Shown here in pieces: positions 8,084 to 17,666 of a DNA stretch of 64,000 nucleotides. The notes under the pieces are model-generated. The model made no database searches. It was not told the DNA's origin and saw nothing but the letters and a program-made list of their open reading frames with translations. Each line of letters opens with the position of its first letter. Within the stretch, counting starts at the first letter, position 1. The stretch is from Planctomycetaceae bacterium (GTDB lineage Bacteria; Planctomycetota; Planctomycetia; Planctomycetales; Planctomycetaceae), in contig JAKFUG010000052.1 of assembly GCA_021732785.1 (NCBI GenBank), forward strand, positions 1-64,000. The letters are read 5' to 3'. Both the position numbers and the translations under genes were made by a program.

Positions 8084-11000
8084 TCATTCCTCACTGGCCA
8101 TGTCGCGCCCACGGATTTCGCGGAACGGGCGGCTGAGCACAATCGTCTCGATCGCGGTTCCAATGCGATAATCGTTGCCTTTCAGTTTTGCCTGCATCTC
8201 TTCGAGCAACGGCTCATCCGAAAGCTGGACGCTGCGCGCTAGCGCATAACCGAGCAGCTTGCGGCAGAACTGTCGCAGGAACGCCTCGCGGCGCGCGTTG
8301 AGCAAATACGCTTGCAGTCCGGCAAGACCATCGAGCTGCGTGCCATCGGCTAACTGACTCCGTGAATCGATGGGTAATCCCGCGGTATCTTTGACACGGT
8401 AGCGGCCGATGCCGTCGAAGTTTTCCAGGGCGAAACCGAGTGGATCAATCCTTTCGTGACAATGAATGCACAACGGATCGCTGCTGTGCCGTTCGATGAG
8501 CTGGCGTTCGGTCAGCCCCTCGGGAACGGTCTCCGATAGTTGCGGCACATTCTTCGGCGGCCGCGGCAATTTTTCGCCCAAAATCACTTCACTGAGCCAG
8601 TTCCCGCGGAGAATCGGGCTGGTCCGTGACGCCCCGGCTTGCGTCGACAAAATCGCCGACCACGTCAGCATCCCGCCGCGGCCATATTGTTTCACGCCAT
8701 CGACGCGCCGCCATTCGGGACCGGTGACATTCGGAATTTCATAGTGCTTTGCGAGGTCTTCATTGAGAAACGTGGAATCCGATTCCAGGAGGCTCAACAC
8801 CGATCCGTTGGTCTGCAGGAGATCCAGAACGACAAGCGTGGCTTCCTCGGCCATCGCCGTCCGCATAGCCGCGAACGTGGGGAAAAAGCGCTCGCTCTTT
8901 TCGTCATGATTCTCGAAGTCGTGAATGTGCAGCCATTGCCCCGCGAATTCCGTCGCGAATCGGCGGGCTTTCGGATCGTGCAGCAGGCGTTGAGTTTGAA
9001 TTCGAAGTTCATCGTCCGACCCGAGACCGCCCTTCCCTGCAATCGTCGTCAGCACTTCATCGGGCAGGGATGAACATAGAAAATAACTGAGGCGGCTGGC
9101 CAGTTCGTTGTCGTCAATCTTCCCCTGTACGGCTCCGGGAACCGGCTTCTCCAGATGATAGAGAAACGCCGGGGAGACCAGCACGCGGGCCAGCGTCAGC
9201 CGAAAGGCCTCTTCGTGAGGGAGTTCCTTCTGTCGCAGCCGGGCATACAACGCGCGCAGTTCGCGCAATTCGCCATCGGTGAGTGGTCGGCGATAGGCTT
9301 TGTTCGCGAATTCCAGCAACGCCGCCAGATGTGACGGTTCGCTGTCGACCAATTGCTTGCGAAAGGCCGCCGCCCGTTTGGCGAACGGTTCTCGCAACGG
9401 CTCGAAGACCTTCGGATTCGCGTCCTGCGTGGCGTACTGAATCAGTTGCTCCAATGCGTCGACCAGAGTCAACGCATCGCGGCTGTGATAATGTAATTCG
9501 TTCCATAATCGGTTGAGGTCCGCAGTCTGGGCATCATCGAGCATCAGTCGGCAGAGCTGGTCGTCCTCGCGATAGAACAACGTGAGCGTGACGACTTCAT
9601 CGACAGGAACAATCTTGGTGTAACACAGCGCCGCGGGAAACCATTGGCGGAAATCGTCGAAGGTGGATTCCAGTCGCTTTCGGGCGGGGCCGTTGTCCGC
9701 GGTAATGACCGGGCCGCTGAAAGTCACACCGCGGTTGTTCGACGTCCACGGCCCGTTCTGGTTGGTCTCGGCGAGCGTTGAGGGTTGCAGTCCGGAAAAC
9801 GTCGTCGGCCTCTCGGCGAGCAACTGCATCTGCACGCTTCCCTCACCGGCTGCGGAAGCGTGCAATGTCCCGGCGGCGACGAATTCGGCTCCGTCCACCA
9901 GTTCCGCGGGGAGCCGGATTTCCAGCACCGACGGTGCCTGCACGAACAGGCTGTTGGCCTCAACGTCTGAATTCACATCGGCCCGCGGCCGTGGTCCGAA
10001 CAGCGCGGGATCGAGTCCCGATGCCGTGGGATCGGTGTTGTCAAACGGTGCGGGTGATTGAATTGCCGCCTGCAACGCCGCGGTCAGCAACGGTCCGCCA
10101 AATGACGTTAACTGACGATGCAGCGCGACATCCGGCGCGTCGGCCGGCAGTCCGCCGATGCCGTCACGCAATAGCTTCTGCAATTCGCCGGCAATCGCTT
10201 TCCGTTGTTCGGATGACGTTGCGGATTGCCATTTCGCCAGGAGCGAACCATTTGGGATCACGTGCCCGCCCACACCCGTCGCCGGTTGCGAAAAGAAGTG
10301 CCACACGTCGGCGTTGCCCAACGCATCGGCATGCGGGTTCCCGGCAAGAATCTGCGGGGAAACATCGCCCGCTAAACTCCAGGATTGCGTCCCCGACGAC
10401 AGCGTCATATCGACCGCCGTGAGATCGCACGAATGGTTGTTGTCCCGCGGGCTGATGATGAGAACGACCGCATCGCCGGGGTGAACGGAAACGTTTTCCA
10501 TCGGCCCATACGGTACCGGCTTGGCTCCCTGACTGATGCCGGTGGCAAGCACTTGCCGTGTGTTGCCGCGACGGACTTCGATGGTCCATGCAACGCCGTT
10601 GCCGCATTCGGGATGAGCGTGCTGGACGACGCCTTCAATTTTCAGCAAGGCATTCACGGGGCTTTTCCAGCCGATGCAGACCGACAGTGTCGGTGTGGGA
10701 TGAACCGCCACGCCGTGCGGTTTCATGTTGCCGGGAATGCGGACGTGTTGATCGGACGAATTGGCAACCACGCTGAGGGCATCGTCACCGACCCAACCTT
10801 TGACGAAGTCGTAACCGGATGAACTTTCGATTTTGCGGGAGATCGGCGTTCCCAATGAAACAGGACTGGCGGCGCCGATGCCGAGATACTCCAGCCATGC
10901 CGATAAAGACTCCGCATCAACGGCATGCTTCATCGCAAGATCGGTAAGCGAAAGTTTTTCGGTGGCAGCGATGGCTTCCGCGGCGGCTGCCAGACACGCT

Positions 11001-12340
11001 GCGGCGGTGTTGACAAAACTTGCTTGTCGAACGGAGAGTTCTTTGGTCACGGCGCGGACATCGCGCAGCATCAGATCGGGGCGACCCGGGGCCACAATGC
11101 GGGGGCGTTCCCAGACTGCGAAATCGTGACCGTTTCCATCCCCGGCGTCACCCACCGCGAGGTACAGCGTCACCTCTTTCGCGTTGGGCGGCGCAGTCAA
11201 CTTGCGGCGAATCTCCTGCCGTGCGGCAATCGGACTGACCGGTTCCATCCACGCTTGGGGACCATTCACCTTGCCAATGTGGCCGACGGTGGTGAAACGC
11301 CACAGCGATTGTTGCCACCGGGCAATTTCCTGCGCGATGGCATGCCCTTCATCGGCTTTCGCGGTCTTCCAGCGTGTTCGCAGCGCATCGAGCAACAATG
11401 ACGGCTTCACCGCATCGGGGGCTGTTTCGAGCATCGCCCACAGATTGCGCAGATACTTGGGACTGAGGCCGTGCGATGAGGCAAGCTCGTCCACGGAGAT
11501 TTTACCGGATCGCAGGGCATCGCGTTCGGCAAGCAGGACGCCCAGATATTTCTCGATGGGGAGTCGCCCGCCCTGATTGGTGTCGAACACGATCCCCTGC
11601 AGGTTGACTTTATCCCCACCGGCGGCGTCCGAATACTTTCGATAAAACGCCCGAATTTCAGCGAGCGTGTCGTTGGTCCAATCGCTCGGCGTGGTCTCCG
11701 GCGAAAAGCGGAAACCGTCCGGCAGCAGCATCGCATGCTGCGCGACCTCTTTCGCCGCGTCGAGATATTTTGTCACCAAAGCGGGTGACATCACCAGCGC
11801 TTGTCCGGTATTCGTGAAGCCTTCCCCCGCGGCGCCGTCGACCGGGAATTCACGTGCCGGATTGAGTGTCGCCACGCCGGTCAGATCGCGCAGTGTGTAC
11901 GTGAACTCGGCATTATTCAGCCGTCGCAGCACCACTCGACCGGGATCCCCGGCTTGGGCCTTCGCTTCCGCGGTGAGATACGTCTTCACCCATTGCCGCA
12001 ACCGCGTCCGCTCGGCGTCGGTCGGCTGTTTCGCATCTTTGGGCGGCATTTGCCCGCTGTCGAGCATCTCGCCGACTTTCTGCCATACTTTCGGATGTTT
12101 GCGGACATCGGCCAGCGTCGTGAACGTTGTGAGATCAATCTCCGCTTCGGCGAGTTTTTCGCTGTGACATTCGTGACAGAAGCGTCGCAACAGCGGTTGG
12201 ATGTCCGACGGATAAACCCGTTCCAACTCCACCGGAAGCGTTTCTGCCGCGACGACACTATTCGCGATGACGAACATTAGTCCGAAAGTGAACGTGGTGA
12301 GATTCCACCACGATGTCGGCGAAGGCTTTGTTTCGTCCAT
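8084..12340 (-). CDS. Planctomycete DUF1587/1595/1592/1588/1585 secreted cytochrome-like protein
   Basis: This 1,418-residue protein has an N-terminal hydrophobic export segment (residues about 14-32) and then a c-type heme site CHECH at 55-59 within a planctomycete cytochrome domain. Next come the DUF1587 segment (VLRRLNNAEFTYTLRDL, near 160) and a long middle region with carbohydrate-binding-like beta stretches. The C-terminal third holds DUF1595 (AYRRPLTDGEL), DUF1592 (LASRLSYFLCSSLPDE), DUF1588 with a second CIHCH near 1290, and DUF1585 at the end. The family is thought to be periplasmic and linked to redox chemistry, possibly polymer degradation, but no reaction is established. In most planctomycetes such a gene sits beside a DUF1552 gene. 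None is present here, so this copy is an orphan. Confidence 0.88.
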   Translation of the reverse strand: MDETKPSPTSWWNLTTFTFGLMFVIANSVVAAETLPVELERVYPSDIQPLLRRFCHECHSEKLAEAEIDLTTFTTLADVRKHPKVWQKVGEMLDSGQMPPKDAKQPTDAERTRLRQWVKTYLTAEAKAQAGDPGRVVLRRLNNAEFTYTLRDLTGVATLNPAREFPVDGAAGEGFTNTGQALVMSPALVTKYLDAAKEVAQHAMLLPDGFRFSPETTPSDWTNDTLAEIRAFYRKYSDAAGGDKVNLQGIVFDTNQGGRLPIEKYLGVLLAERDALRSGKISVDELASSHGLSPKYLRNLWAMLETAPDAVKPSLLLDALRTRWKTAKADEGHAIAQEIARWQQSLWRFTTVGHIGKVNGPQAWMEPVSPIAARQEIRRKLTAPPNAKEVTLYLAVGDAGDGNGHDFAVWERPRIVAPGRPDLMLRDVRAVTKELSVRQASFVNTAAACLAAAAEAIAATEKLSLTDLAMKHAVDAESLSAWLEYLGIGAASPVSLGTPISRKIESSSGYDFVKGWVGDDALSVVANSSDQHVRIPGNMKPHGVAVHPTPTLSVCIGWKSPVNALLKIEGVVQHAHPECGNGVAWTIEVRRGNTRQVLATGISQGAKPVPYGPMENVSVHPGDAVVLIISPRDNNHSCDLTAVDMTLSSGTQSWSLAGDVSPQILAGNPHADALGNADVWHFFSQPATGVGGHVIPNGSLLAKWQSATSSEQRKAIAGELQKLLRDGIGGLPADAPDVALHRQLTSFGGPLLTAALQAAIQSPAPFDNTDPTASGLDPALFGPRPRADVNSDVEANSLFVQAPSVLEIRLPAELVDGAEFVAAGTLHASAAGEGSVQMQLLAERPTTFSGLQPSTLAETNQNGPWTSNNRGVTFSGPVITADNGPARKRLESTFDDFRQWFPAALCYTKIVPVDEVVTLTLFYREDDQLCRLMLDDAQTADLNRLWNELHYHSRDALTLVDALEQLIQYATQDANPKVFEPLREPFAKRAAAFRKQLVDSEPSHLAALLEFANKAYRRPLTDGELRELRALYARLRQKELPHEEAFRLTLARVLVSPAFLYHLEKPVPGAVQGKIDDNELASRLSYFLCSSLPDEVLTTIAGKGGLGSDDELRIQTQRLLHDPKARRFATEFAGQWLHIHDFENHDEKSERFFPTFAAMRTAMAEEATLVVLDLLQTNGSVLSLLESDSTFLNEDLAKHYEIPNVTGPEWRRVDGVKQYGRGGMLTWSAILSTQAGASRTSPILRGNWLSEVILGEKLPRPPKNVPQLSETVPEGLTERQLIERHSSDPLCIHCHERIDPLGFALENFDGIGRYRVKDTAGLPIDSRSQLADGTQLDGLAGLQAYLLNARREAFLRQFCRKLLGYALARSVQLSDEPLLEEMQAKLKGNDYRIGTAIETIVLSRPFREIRGRDMASEE

Positions 12341-12449
12341 CTTCGTTTTCTTTCCACAACGGCTGGTTCAATGGATGTCTGGCGATATCATGTCACAGCC
12401 GCAGGGTTTCTTGTAGGGTGGAACGCGTCTGCTCGCGGCGCGCTCAAAA

Positions 12450-12536
12450 GTAGCCCTGTCGCTCCGCGACAGGAAAGCCGAGGCAAGGTCGACTTCCGAA
12501 ACGCTCGGCTAATCTGTCGCGGAGCGACAGGGCTAC
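12450..12536. repeat. Double-palindrome repeat, family B, copy 2
   Basis: Perfect 23-bp arms lie at 12450-12472 and 12514-12536, with the same CTGTCGCTCCGCGACAG core as copy 1 at 2252-2365. The spacer between the arms is unrelated in the two copies. It lies in the 226-bp gap between two divergent genes. Confidence 0.9.
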
Positions 12537-12566
12537 GATCTATTCCAAAGAGGATCACCACCAACG

Positions 12567-13640
12567 ATGTCTGGCTCAAGCACGCGTGTTCCTGTGGCAG
12601 AATTGTCCGCACTTTGCACGAACGCGCTCCGGGAGGCGGGCTTGAACGAGCGCGACGCGCGCCTGACCGCGGATGCGCTGGTGACGACGGACTGCATGGG
12701 CGTCTTCACGCACGGGACGAAACTGCTCGGCGGTTATCTGAATCGGCTGCGAGGCGGCGGTTACCGTGCGACGGCTTCACCGGTGATTGAACGTGAAGGC
12801 CCCGGTTGGGCCGTGATTGATGGTGTCTCGGCGCTCGGACAGGTCGGCAGTCTCTTTGCCATCGAAATCGCCATGGAAAAGGCCCGCAACACGGGGATCG
12901 CGTATGTCGGACTCCGCAACACGGGGCACATCGGCGCGGCCGGTTACTATGCGGCCCTCGCAGCAAATCGGGGTTTCATCGCGATGGTGACGGGCAACGA
13001 TATCCCCAGCGTCGCCGCACCGGGTTCAATTGGTCCCGTGCTCGGCAGCAATCCGATTGCGTACGCGATTCCCGTGGAGAATGGCGATCCGATTCTGCTC
13101 GACATGGCCACCGCCGCGGTCGCCGGGGGGAAAGTCTATGCGGCTCATCAACGGGGCGAACCGATTTCGCCGACATGGTTGATCGGACCCGACGGTCAAC
13201 CGACGACCGATGGCAGCCTGTATCCGCAACACGCGTCACTCGCGCCGATGGCCGGTCACAAAGGTTACGGCATCGGTCTGTGGGTCGAAATGTTGTCCGG
13301 CGTGTTGCCCGGCGGCGCGATCACTTGGCAGGTCGGCAGTTGGATGTTCGATCCGCTCGATCAACCGTCGAAACACAACGCCGGGTTTATCGTGATCGAT
13401 GTTGCGACAATCGCGCCGCCCGCCGAATTCGCCGCGCGGGTGCGGTCACTGATCGACGAGATTCACGCGGTCCCGACTGCTGCCGGTGTCGAACGGGTGT
13501 TGCTTCCCGGCGAACGGGAATGGGCCGCAAGGAAACAGGCAATGGTCGACGGTATTCCCCTGCCCGAAGACGTCCGTGCGAAACTCCGCCCCGTCGCGCA
13601 AGTGTTGGGACAATCTCCCGACTGGTTGCAGGGGAATTAG
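12567..13640 (+). CDS. Malate/L-lactate dehydrogenase family (Ldh2/YiaK) oxidoreductase
   Basis: The 357-residue protein belongs to the NAD(P)-dependent Ldh2 family, which reduces 2-oxo acids and is unrelated to Rossmann-type LDH. The family block RNTGHIGAAGYYAALAA near residue 113 contains the conserved His, followed by GSNPIAYAIP near 155 and the MAGHKGYGIGLWVEML motif near 230. Members include malate, ureidoglycolate, 2,3-diketogulonate and lactate dehydrogenases, so the substrate is open. The next gene, a sugar kinase, starts after only three bases and should be co-transcribed, which points to a sugar-acid or polyol catabolic pair. The start follows AAAGAGGATCACC. Confidence 0.87.
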   Translation: MSGSSTRVPVAELSALCTNALREAGLNERDARLTADALVTTDCMGVFTHGTKLLGGYLNRLRGGGYRATASPVIEREGPGWAVIDGVSALGQVGSLFAIEIAMEKARNTGIAYVGLRNTGHIGAAGYYAALAANRGFIAMVTGNDIPSVAAPGSIGPVLGSNPIAYAIPVENGDPILLDMATAAVAGGKVYAAHQRGEPISPTWLIGPDGQPTTDGSLYPQHASLAPMAGHKGYGIGLWVEMLSGVLPGGAITWQVGSWMFDPLDQPSKHNAGFIVIDVATIAPPAEFAARVRSLIDEIHAVPTAAGVERVLLPGEREWAARKQAMVDGIPLPEDVRAKLRPVAQVLGQSPDWLQGN

Positions 13641-13643
13641 ACA

Positions 13644-14966
13644 ATGAAATGCTTCGGGCTGGATCTCGGTTCGTCAACGATTAAAGGAGCGGTGCTCGAT
13701 CTGGCCACGCGGCAAGTGGAGGCGAAGGTGTCGGAACCGTTTCCGGAACCGATCGCCGGATTGCCGGATCGATTCTTTGAAGTCGCGCCGGACCGCGTGG
13801 TGGACGCCGTCGAGCGCGTGGTGACGCAACTGCTGGAGACCGAACCCGATGTCACCGCGATTTTCAGTTGCGGGCAAATGGGCGGCGTGATTCTCACCGA
13901 TCCTTCCACAGGCCGACCGCTGACGAATTATCTCTCCTGGCGTGATCAGCGGACGCTCGCCGACCATCCCCGCGGCGGCAATTTTCTCGATGAAATGCAA
14001 CGCCGGTGGTCGCGCAACGAATTCGTCGAACTCGGCAGCGAACTGAAACCCGGTTCGGCGACGAGCCTGCTATTCTGGTTGAGTGAACACGGACTTTTGC
14101 CCAACGGTGCCGTTCCTTCCGGCCTGGGTGATTTCGTCTTTGCGAACCTCTGCCGAACCGTGCCGCAGATGGAACCGACACAGGCGATTGGCTTGCTCGA
14201 CCTGCCGCGGGGGACATGGCATCACGCGGCATTCACACCGTTGGGGTTGGACCGCCTCGCGTGGCCGGCATTGGCGGACGTGTCCCGACCGCTGGGGACA
14301 TGGAACATCGGCGGACATCGGCTCCAGTGCTATCCGGTCCTTGGTGATCAACAGTGTGCGCTTCGTGGGTCCGGTCTTCAGGTCGGCGATCTGTCGCTCA
14401 ACATTTCGACCGGCGGGCAAGTCAGCCGCCTGACCGATACTTTGGAACTCGGCAACTATCAATCACGAGCCTTCTTCGACGGCCGCTATCTCAACACGAT
14501 CACGCATCTTCCCGCCGGGCGGTCGCTGAATGTGCTGCTGCGACTGCTGACGGAACTCGCCCGCACGGAGGACATCGAGCTGCATGATCCGTGGGGTTCG
14601 ATCAATCAAACACTCGCTCCATCGGACGGCGGCGGGCTGGCGTGTGATCTCGCGTTCTTCTCCGGGCCAATGGGGGACACCGGCAGCATTTCGGGAATCA
14701 CCGTCGACAATCTCACCATCGGCAACCTGTTCCACGCAGCATTCGTGAATCTGGCCGACAATTTCGCCCAGTGTGCCGAGCGTGTCTTCCCCCAGCGCGA
14801 CTGGCAGCGAATCGTGCTCTCGGGTGGACTGACGCAAGGGGTGCCCAGGTTGCGGGAGATGATCCAGTCGAGATTAGCCGGCCCGGTGAATGAATCCATC
14901 GCAACGGAGGAAACTCTGTTAGGATTATCGGATGTCGCCCGTGCTGTGCTCAATCCTCACGTTTAG
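13644..14966 (+). CDS. FGGY-family carbohydrate kinase
   Basis: The 440-residue kinase opens with the phosphate-1 motif GLDLGSSTIKGAVLD and has a SCGQMGGVILTD block near residue 73 and SWRDQRT near 97. A C-terminal VLSGGLTQGVP segment near 391 matches the adenosine-binding motif of FGGY kinases. These enzymes phosphorylate sugars such as xylulose, sedoheptulose, ribulose or glycerol. I cannot tell which, although the spacing and divergent N-terminal half recall sedoheptulokinase-like members. Its ATG lies three bases after the dehydrogenase stop, so the pair is an operon. The TAG stop falls at the very edge of a palindromic repeat. Confidence 0.82.
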   Translation: MKCFGLDLGSSTIKGAVLDLATRQVEAKVSEPFPEPIAGLPDRFFEVAPDRVVDAVERVVTQLLETEPDVTAIFSCGQMGGVILTDPSTGRPLTNYLSWRDQRTLADHPRGGNFLDEMQRRWSRNEFVELGSELKPGSATSLLFWLSEHGLLPNGAVPSGLGDFVFANLCRTVPQMEPTQAIGLLDLPRGTWHHAAFTPLGLDRLAWPALADVSRPLGTWNIGGHRLQCYPVLGDQQCALRGSGLQVGDLSLNISTGGQVSRLTDTLELGNYQSRAFFDGRYLNTITHLPAGRSLNVLLRLLTELARTEDIELHDPWGSINQTLAPSDGGGLACDLAFFSGPMGDTGSISGITVDNLTIGNLFHAAFVNLADNFAQCAERVFPQRDWQRIVLSGGLTQGVPRLREMIQSRLAGPVNESIATEETLLGLSDVARAVLNPHV

Positions 14967-15058
14967 CCGCGACCCGATAGGGGAGCGCTGCGCGGATCGC
15001 ACAACCCGTGCGGCTCGCTCCACGCAGCGCTCCCCTCCGCGGACTACGGGTCGCGGCT
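14965..15058. repeat. Palindromic repeat, family A, copy 2
   Basis: The outer arms are AGCCGCGACCC at 14965-14975 and its complement at 15048-15058. The inner arms AGGGGAGCGCTGCG (14979-14992) and its complement (15023-15036) match the family A core of copy 1 at 126-192. An 11-bp insertion interrupts the right half. It separates the kinase from priA and probably stops transcription. Confidence 0.85.
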
Positions 15059-15080
15059 AAACAGTCTGTTTTCGGAATCG

Positions 15081-17378
15081 TTGTTCGTGTCGCGTCCCGC
15101 ACCATCGTTGTTTGCTGAGGAAGACTTACCGGACAATCTCGCGCCGTGGGAGATTGCCGAGCAGGCGGATCGGTGGTATGCGGAGGTGGTGTTCAGCCTG
15201 CCGTTGACGACGATTTTTCATTATCAGGTGCCCAACGATCTGCGGGAGCGGTTGCAGCCGGGGTGCCGCGTGGAAGTGCCGTTTGGCCGCGGGAATCAGT
15301 CGAAGACGGGATATTGCGTCGGCGTGACGCGCGAGGCTCCGACGGGGCGGACGATCAAATCGCTCACGGCGATTCTGGATCGCGAACCATTGCTCGATGC
15401 ACACCTGCTGGAACTCACACGCTGGATCGGCGACCGCTATCTGTGCGGCTGGGGGCAGGTGCTCGATTCCGTCATTCCCGCCGGGGTGAAAGCCGGATCG
15501 GGGACACGCGACATCCAGTTCTATACCGCTGCTCCCGATGCGGCGGAACGGCTCGCTTCGAGCAAGCTGCCGCCGAAACAGCGGGCCGTGATTCAAGTGC
15601 TGCTGGATCATGCCGCACCCATGCCAATCGGCGATCTCACCGCGGCGGCAGACTGTGGACCCGGTCCGATTCAAACGCTGCGGCAGAAGGGCTGGATCGT
15701 TGCCGACCGGCGGCGCACGATGGTCGCCGAATTCGATGCCGGGCCGATTGAACCGCATACGCCGATTCACTTAAATCTCGAACAACAGCGCGTGGTTGAT
15801 ACCGTCCTCGCCGCGCTGCGGGCACAGCAACATCAGACGTTCTTGCTGCACGGTGTGACCGGCAGCGGCAAGACGGAAGTCTACATCCGCACGATTGAAG
15901 AAGTCGTCAGTTACGGTCGGCAGGCGATTGTCCTCGTGCCGGAAATCAGCCTCACGCCGCAGACAATCCGCCGGTTTCGCAGCCGGTTTGCTTCGGTCGC
16001 CGTGTTGCACAGCCATCTCACCGATGCCGAACGGCACGCCCAGTGGCGATTGATTGCCGAAGGCCAGGTGCAGGTTGTCGTCGGAGCTCGCAGTGCGGTC
16101 TTCGCGCCGACGCCGCATCTCGGATTGATTGTTATCGACGAAGAGCACGAAACCTCGTTCAAACAGGACAATACGCCACGCTATCATGCCCGTGAGGTGG
16201 CGCGACATCGCGCCGCGTTGATGCGTGTCCCGCTGTTGTTGGGGACTGCCACACCGACGCTGGAATCATGGCTCCGCGTGCAGCGCCGGGAAGATCAATT
16301 GTTGTCGTTGCCTCGGCGCGTGGCGAAGTTGCCATTGCCGCCGGTGGTCGTCGTCGATACGCGCAATGATCCGCTCATCCAAAATAAGCAGCGGGCGATC
16401 GGTCGCGCTTTGTTCACCTCGATGCAACAGGCCTTGAAGTCGGACGGGCAAATCATTCTGTTTCTGAATGTACGGGGATTTTCACCGCTCATGTTATGCC
16501 GCGGGTGCGGAAACTCGCTGCGTTGCCCGGATTGTGATTTAACACTCACGTGGCACAAGCAGCATTGCAAAGCGTTGTGTCACGGCTGCGGTCACGAAAT
16601 CCCACCCCCCGCCGCGTGTCCGAAGTGTCACCGGCCGGGCATGCAAATGCTCGGCATGGGAACACAGCGGCTCGAACAGGAAGTCCACTCATCGTTCCCC
16701 GGCGTGTCGTGCCTGCGCATGGACAGCGACACCATGAAAGCCCGCGGCAGCCATCACGACGCCCTCGAACAATTCCGCCACGGCGACGTGCGGATTCTGC
16801 TCGGAACGCAAATGATCGCCAAGGGCCTCGATTTCCCCAACGTCACGCTGGTAGGAGTGGTTGATGCCGATACCTCGTTACGGCAACCCGATCTGCGGGC
16901 GCGCGAACGAACGTTCCAATTGATTGCACAAGTCGCCGGTCGAACGGGACGCAGTGCGCGGGGTGGGCGCGTGCTCGTTCAAACGGCGTGCCCCGACGAC
17001 TCCGCCATCCAGTTTGCCGCGAAGCACGATTTTCTCGGTTTCGCCAAACAGGAACTCGAAGAGCGTCGCGATTGCCAGGCCCCGCCGTTTCGGCAATCGG
17101 TGCGCGTGATCATCCGCGGACTCACCGAAGATCTCGTGCAAGCCGAAAGTGAGCGGCTCGTGAAATTGATCCGGACGGTGGCCCCCGCCAACGTCCGTGT
17201 GCTGGGACCAGCTCCCTGTCCGATTGCGAAACTGCAGAAGTATTTTCGCTTCCACCTCCAGATGACCAGTGACGACCGCGAAGCCCTGCGGCAAACGTGG
17301 CTGGCAACCGCCCCGTTGTTCACCCCGGCGAAAGATGTGGAATATGCCGTCGACGTAGACCCGCTCAATCTGCGATGA
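15081..17378 (+). CDS. priA: Primosomal protein N' (PriA helicase)
   Basis: The protein has 765 residues, usual for PriA, a 3'-5' DNA helicase that reloads the replisome at stalled forks. The Walker A motif GVTGSGKTEVY is near residue 257 and the DEEH box near 353. A zinc-binding domain follows at about 472-510, with the series CRGC, CPDC, CHGC and CPKC. The late motif QVAGRTGRS is near 615. The N-terminal 3'-end-binding domain is present (FHYQVPNDL, VPFGRGNQ). The start is a TTG at 15081 or a GTG at 15087, since no ATG gives a full N-terminus, so the exact start is uncertain. Confidence 0.93.
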   Translation: MFVSRPAPSLFAEEDLPDNLAPWEIAEQADRWYAEVVFSLPLTTIFHYQVPNDLRERLQPGCRVEVPFGRGNQSKTGYCVGVTREAPTGRTIKSLTAILDREPLLDAHLLELTRWIGDRYLCGWGQVLDSVIPAGVKAGSGTRDIQFYTAAPDAAERLASSKLPPKQRAVIQVLLDHAAPMPIGDLTAAADCGPGPIQTLRQKGWIVADRRRTMVAEFDAGPIEPHTPIHLNLEQQRVVDTVLAALRAQQHQTFLLHGVTGSGKTEVYIRTIEEVVSYGRQAIVLVPEISLTPQTIRRFRSRFASVAVLHSHLTDAERHAQWRLIAEGQVQVVVGARSAVFAPTPHLGLIVIDEEHETSFKQDNTPRYHAREVARHRAALMRVPLLLGTATPTLESWLRVQRREDQLLSLPRRVAKLPLPPVVVVDTRNDPLIQNKQRAIGRALFTSMQQALKSDGQIILFLNVRGFSPLMLCRGCGNSLRCPDCDLTLTWHKQHCKALCHGCGHEIPPPAACPKCHRPGMQMLGMGTQRLEQEVHSSFPGVSCLRMDSDTMKARGSHHDALEQFRHGDVRILLGTQMIAKGLDFPNVTLVGVVDADTSLRQPDLRARERTFQLIAQVAGRTGRSARGGRVLVQTACPDDSAIQFAAKHDFLGFAKQELEERRDCQAPPFRQSVRVIIRGLTEDLVQAESERLVKLIRTVAPANVRVLGPAPCPIAKLQKYFRFHLQMTSDDREALRQTWLATAPLFTPAKDVEYAVDVDPLNLR

Positions 17379-17428
17379 TCCGATGTGATGTCGTTTTCGT
17401 TACCAATGAACGGAACGGACTGCAACAC

Positions 17429-17501
17429 CGCTTGCGGTTTCGCGTCCCGTGTGAATGAAGACACTGGGGAGCGATCGACACGGGACGCGAAACCGCAAGC
17501 G
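17429..17501. repeat. Palindromic repeat, family C
   Basis: Perfect 24-bp inverted arms lie at 17429-17452 and 17478-17501, with core CTTGCGGTTTCGCGTCCC, separated by 25 bp. The architecture resembles family A but the sequence is different. Only one copy is visible here. It may terminate priA transcription. Confidence 0.8.
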
Positions 17502-17666
17502 AGATCGGTGTCCGTTGTGAAGCGAAATTATGGTGGACTTTACCAAAGTACCCAACATCGACCAACACAATTTGACCACCGCTTTTCGCGGCCGGTATAA
17601 TCTGTGGACGACGTTTTGGAGAGCGATTTGACATTCGGGACGATCACCACGGGAGACGTGGACGCG

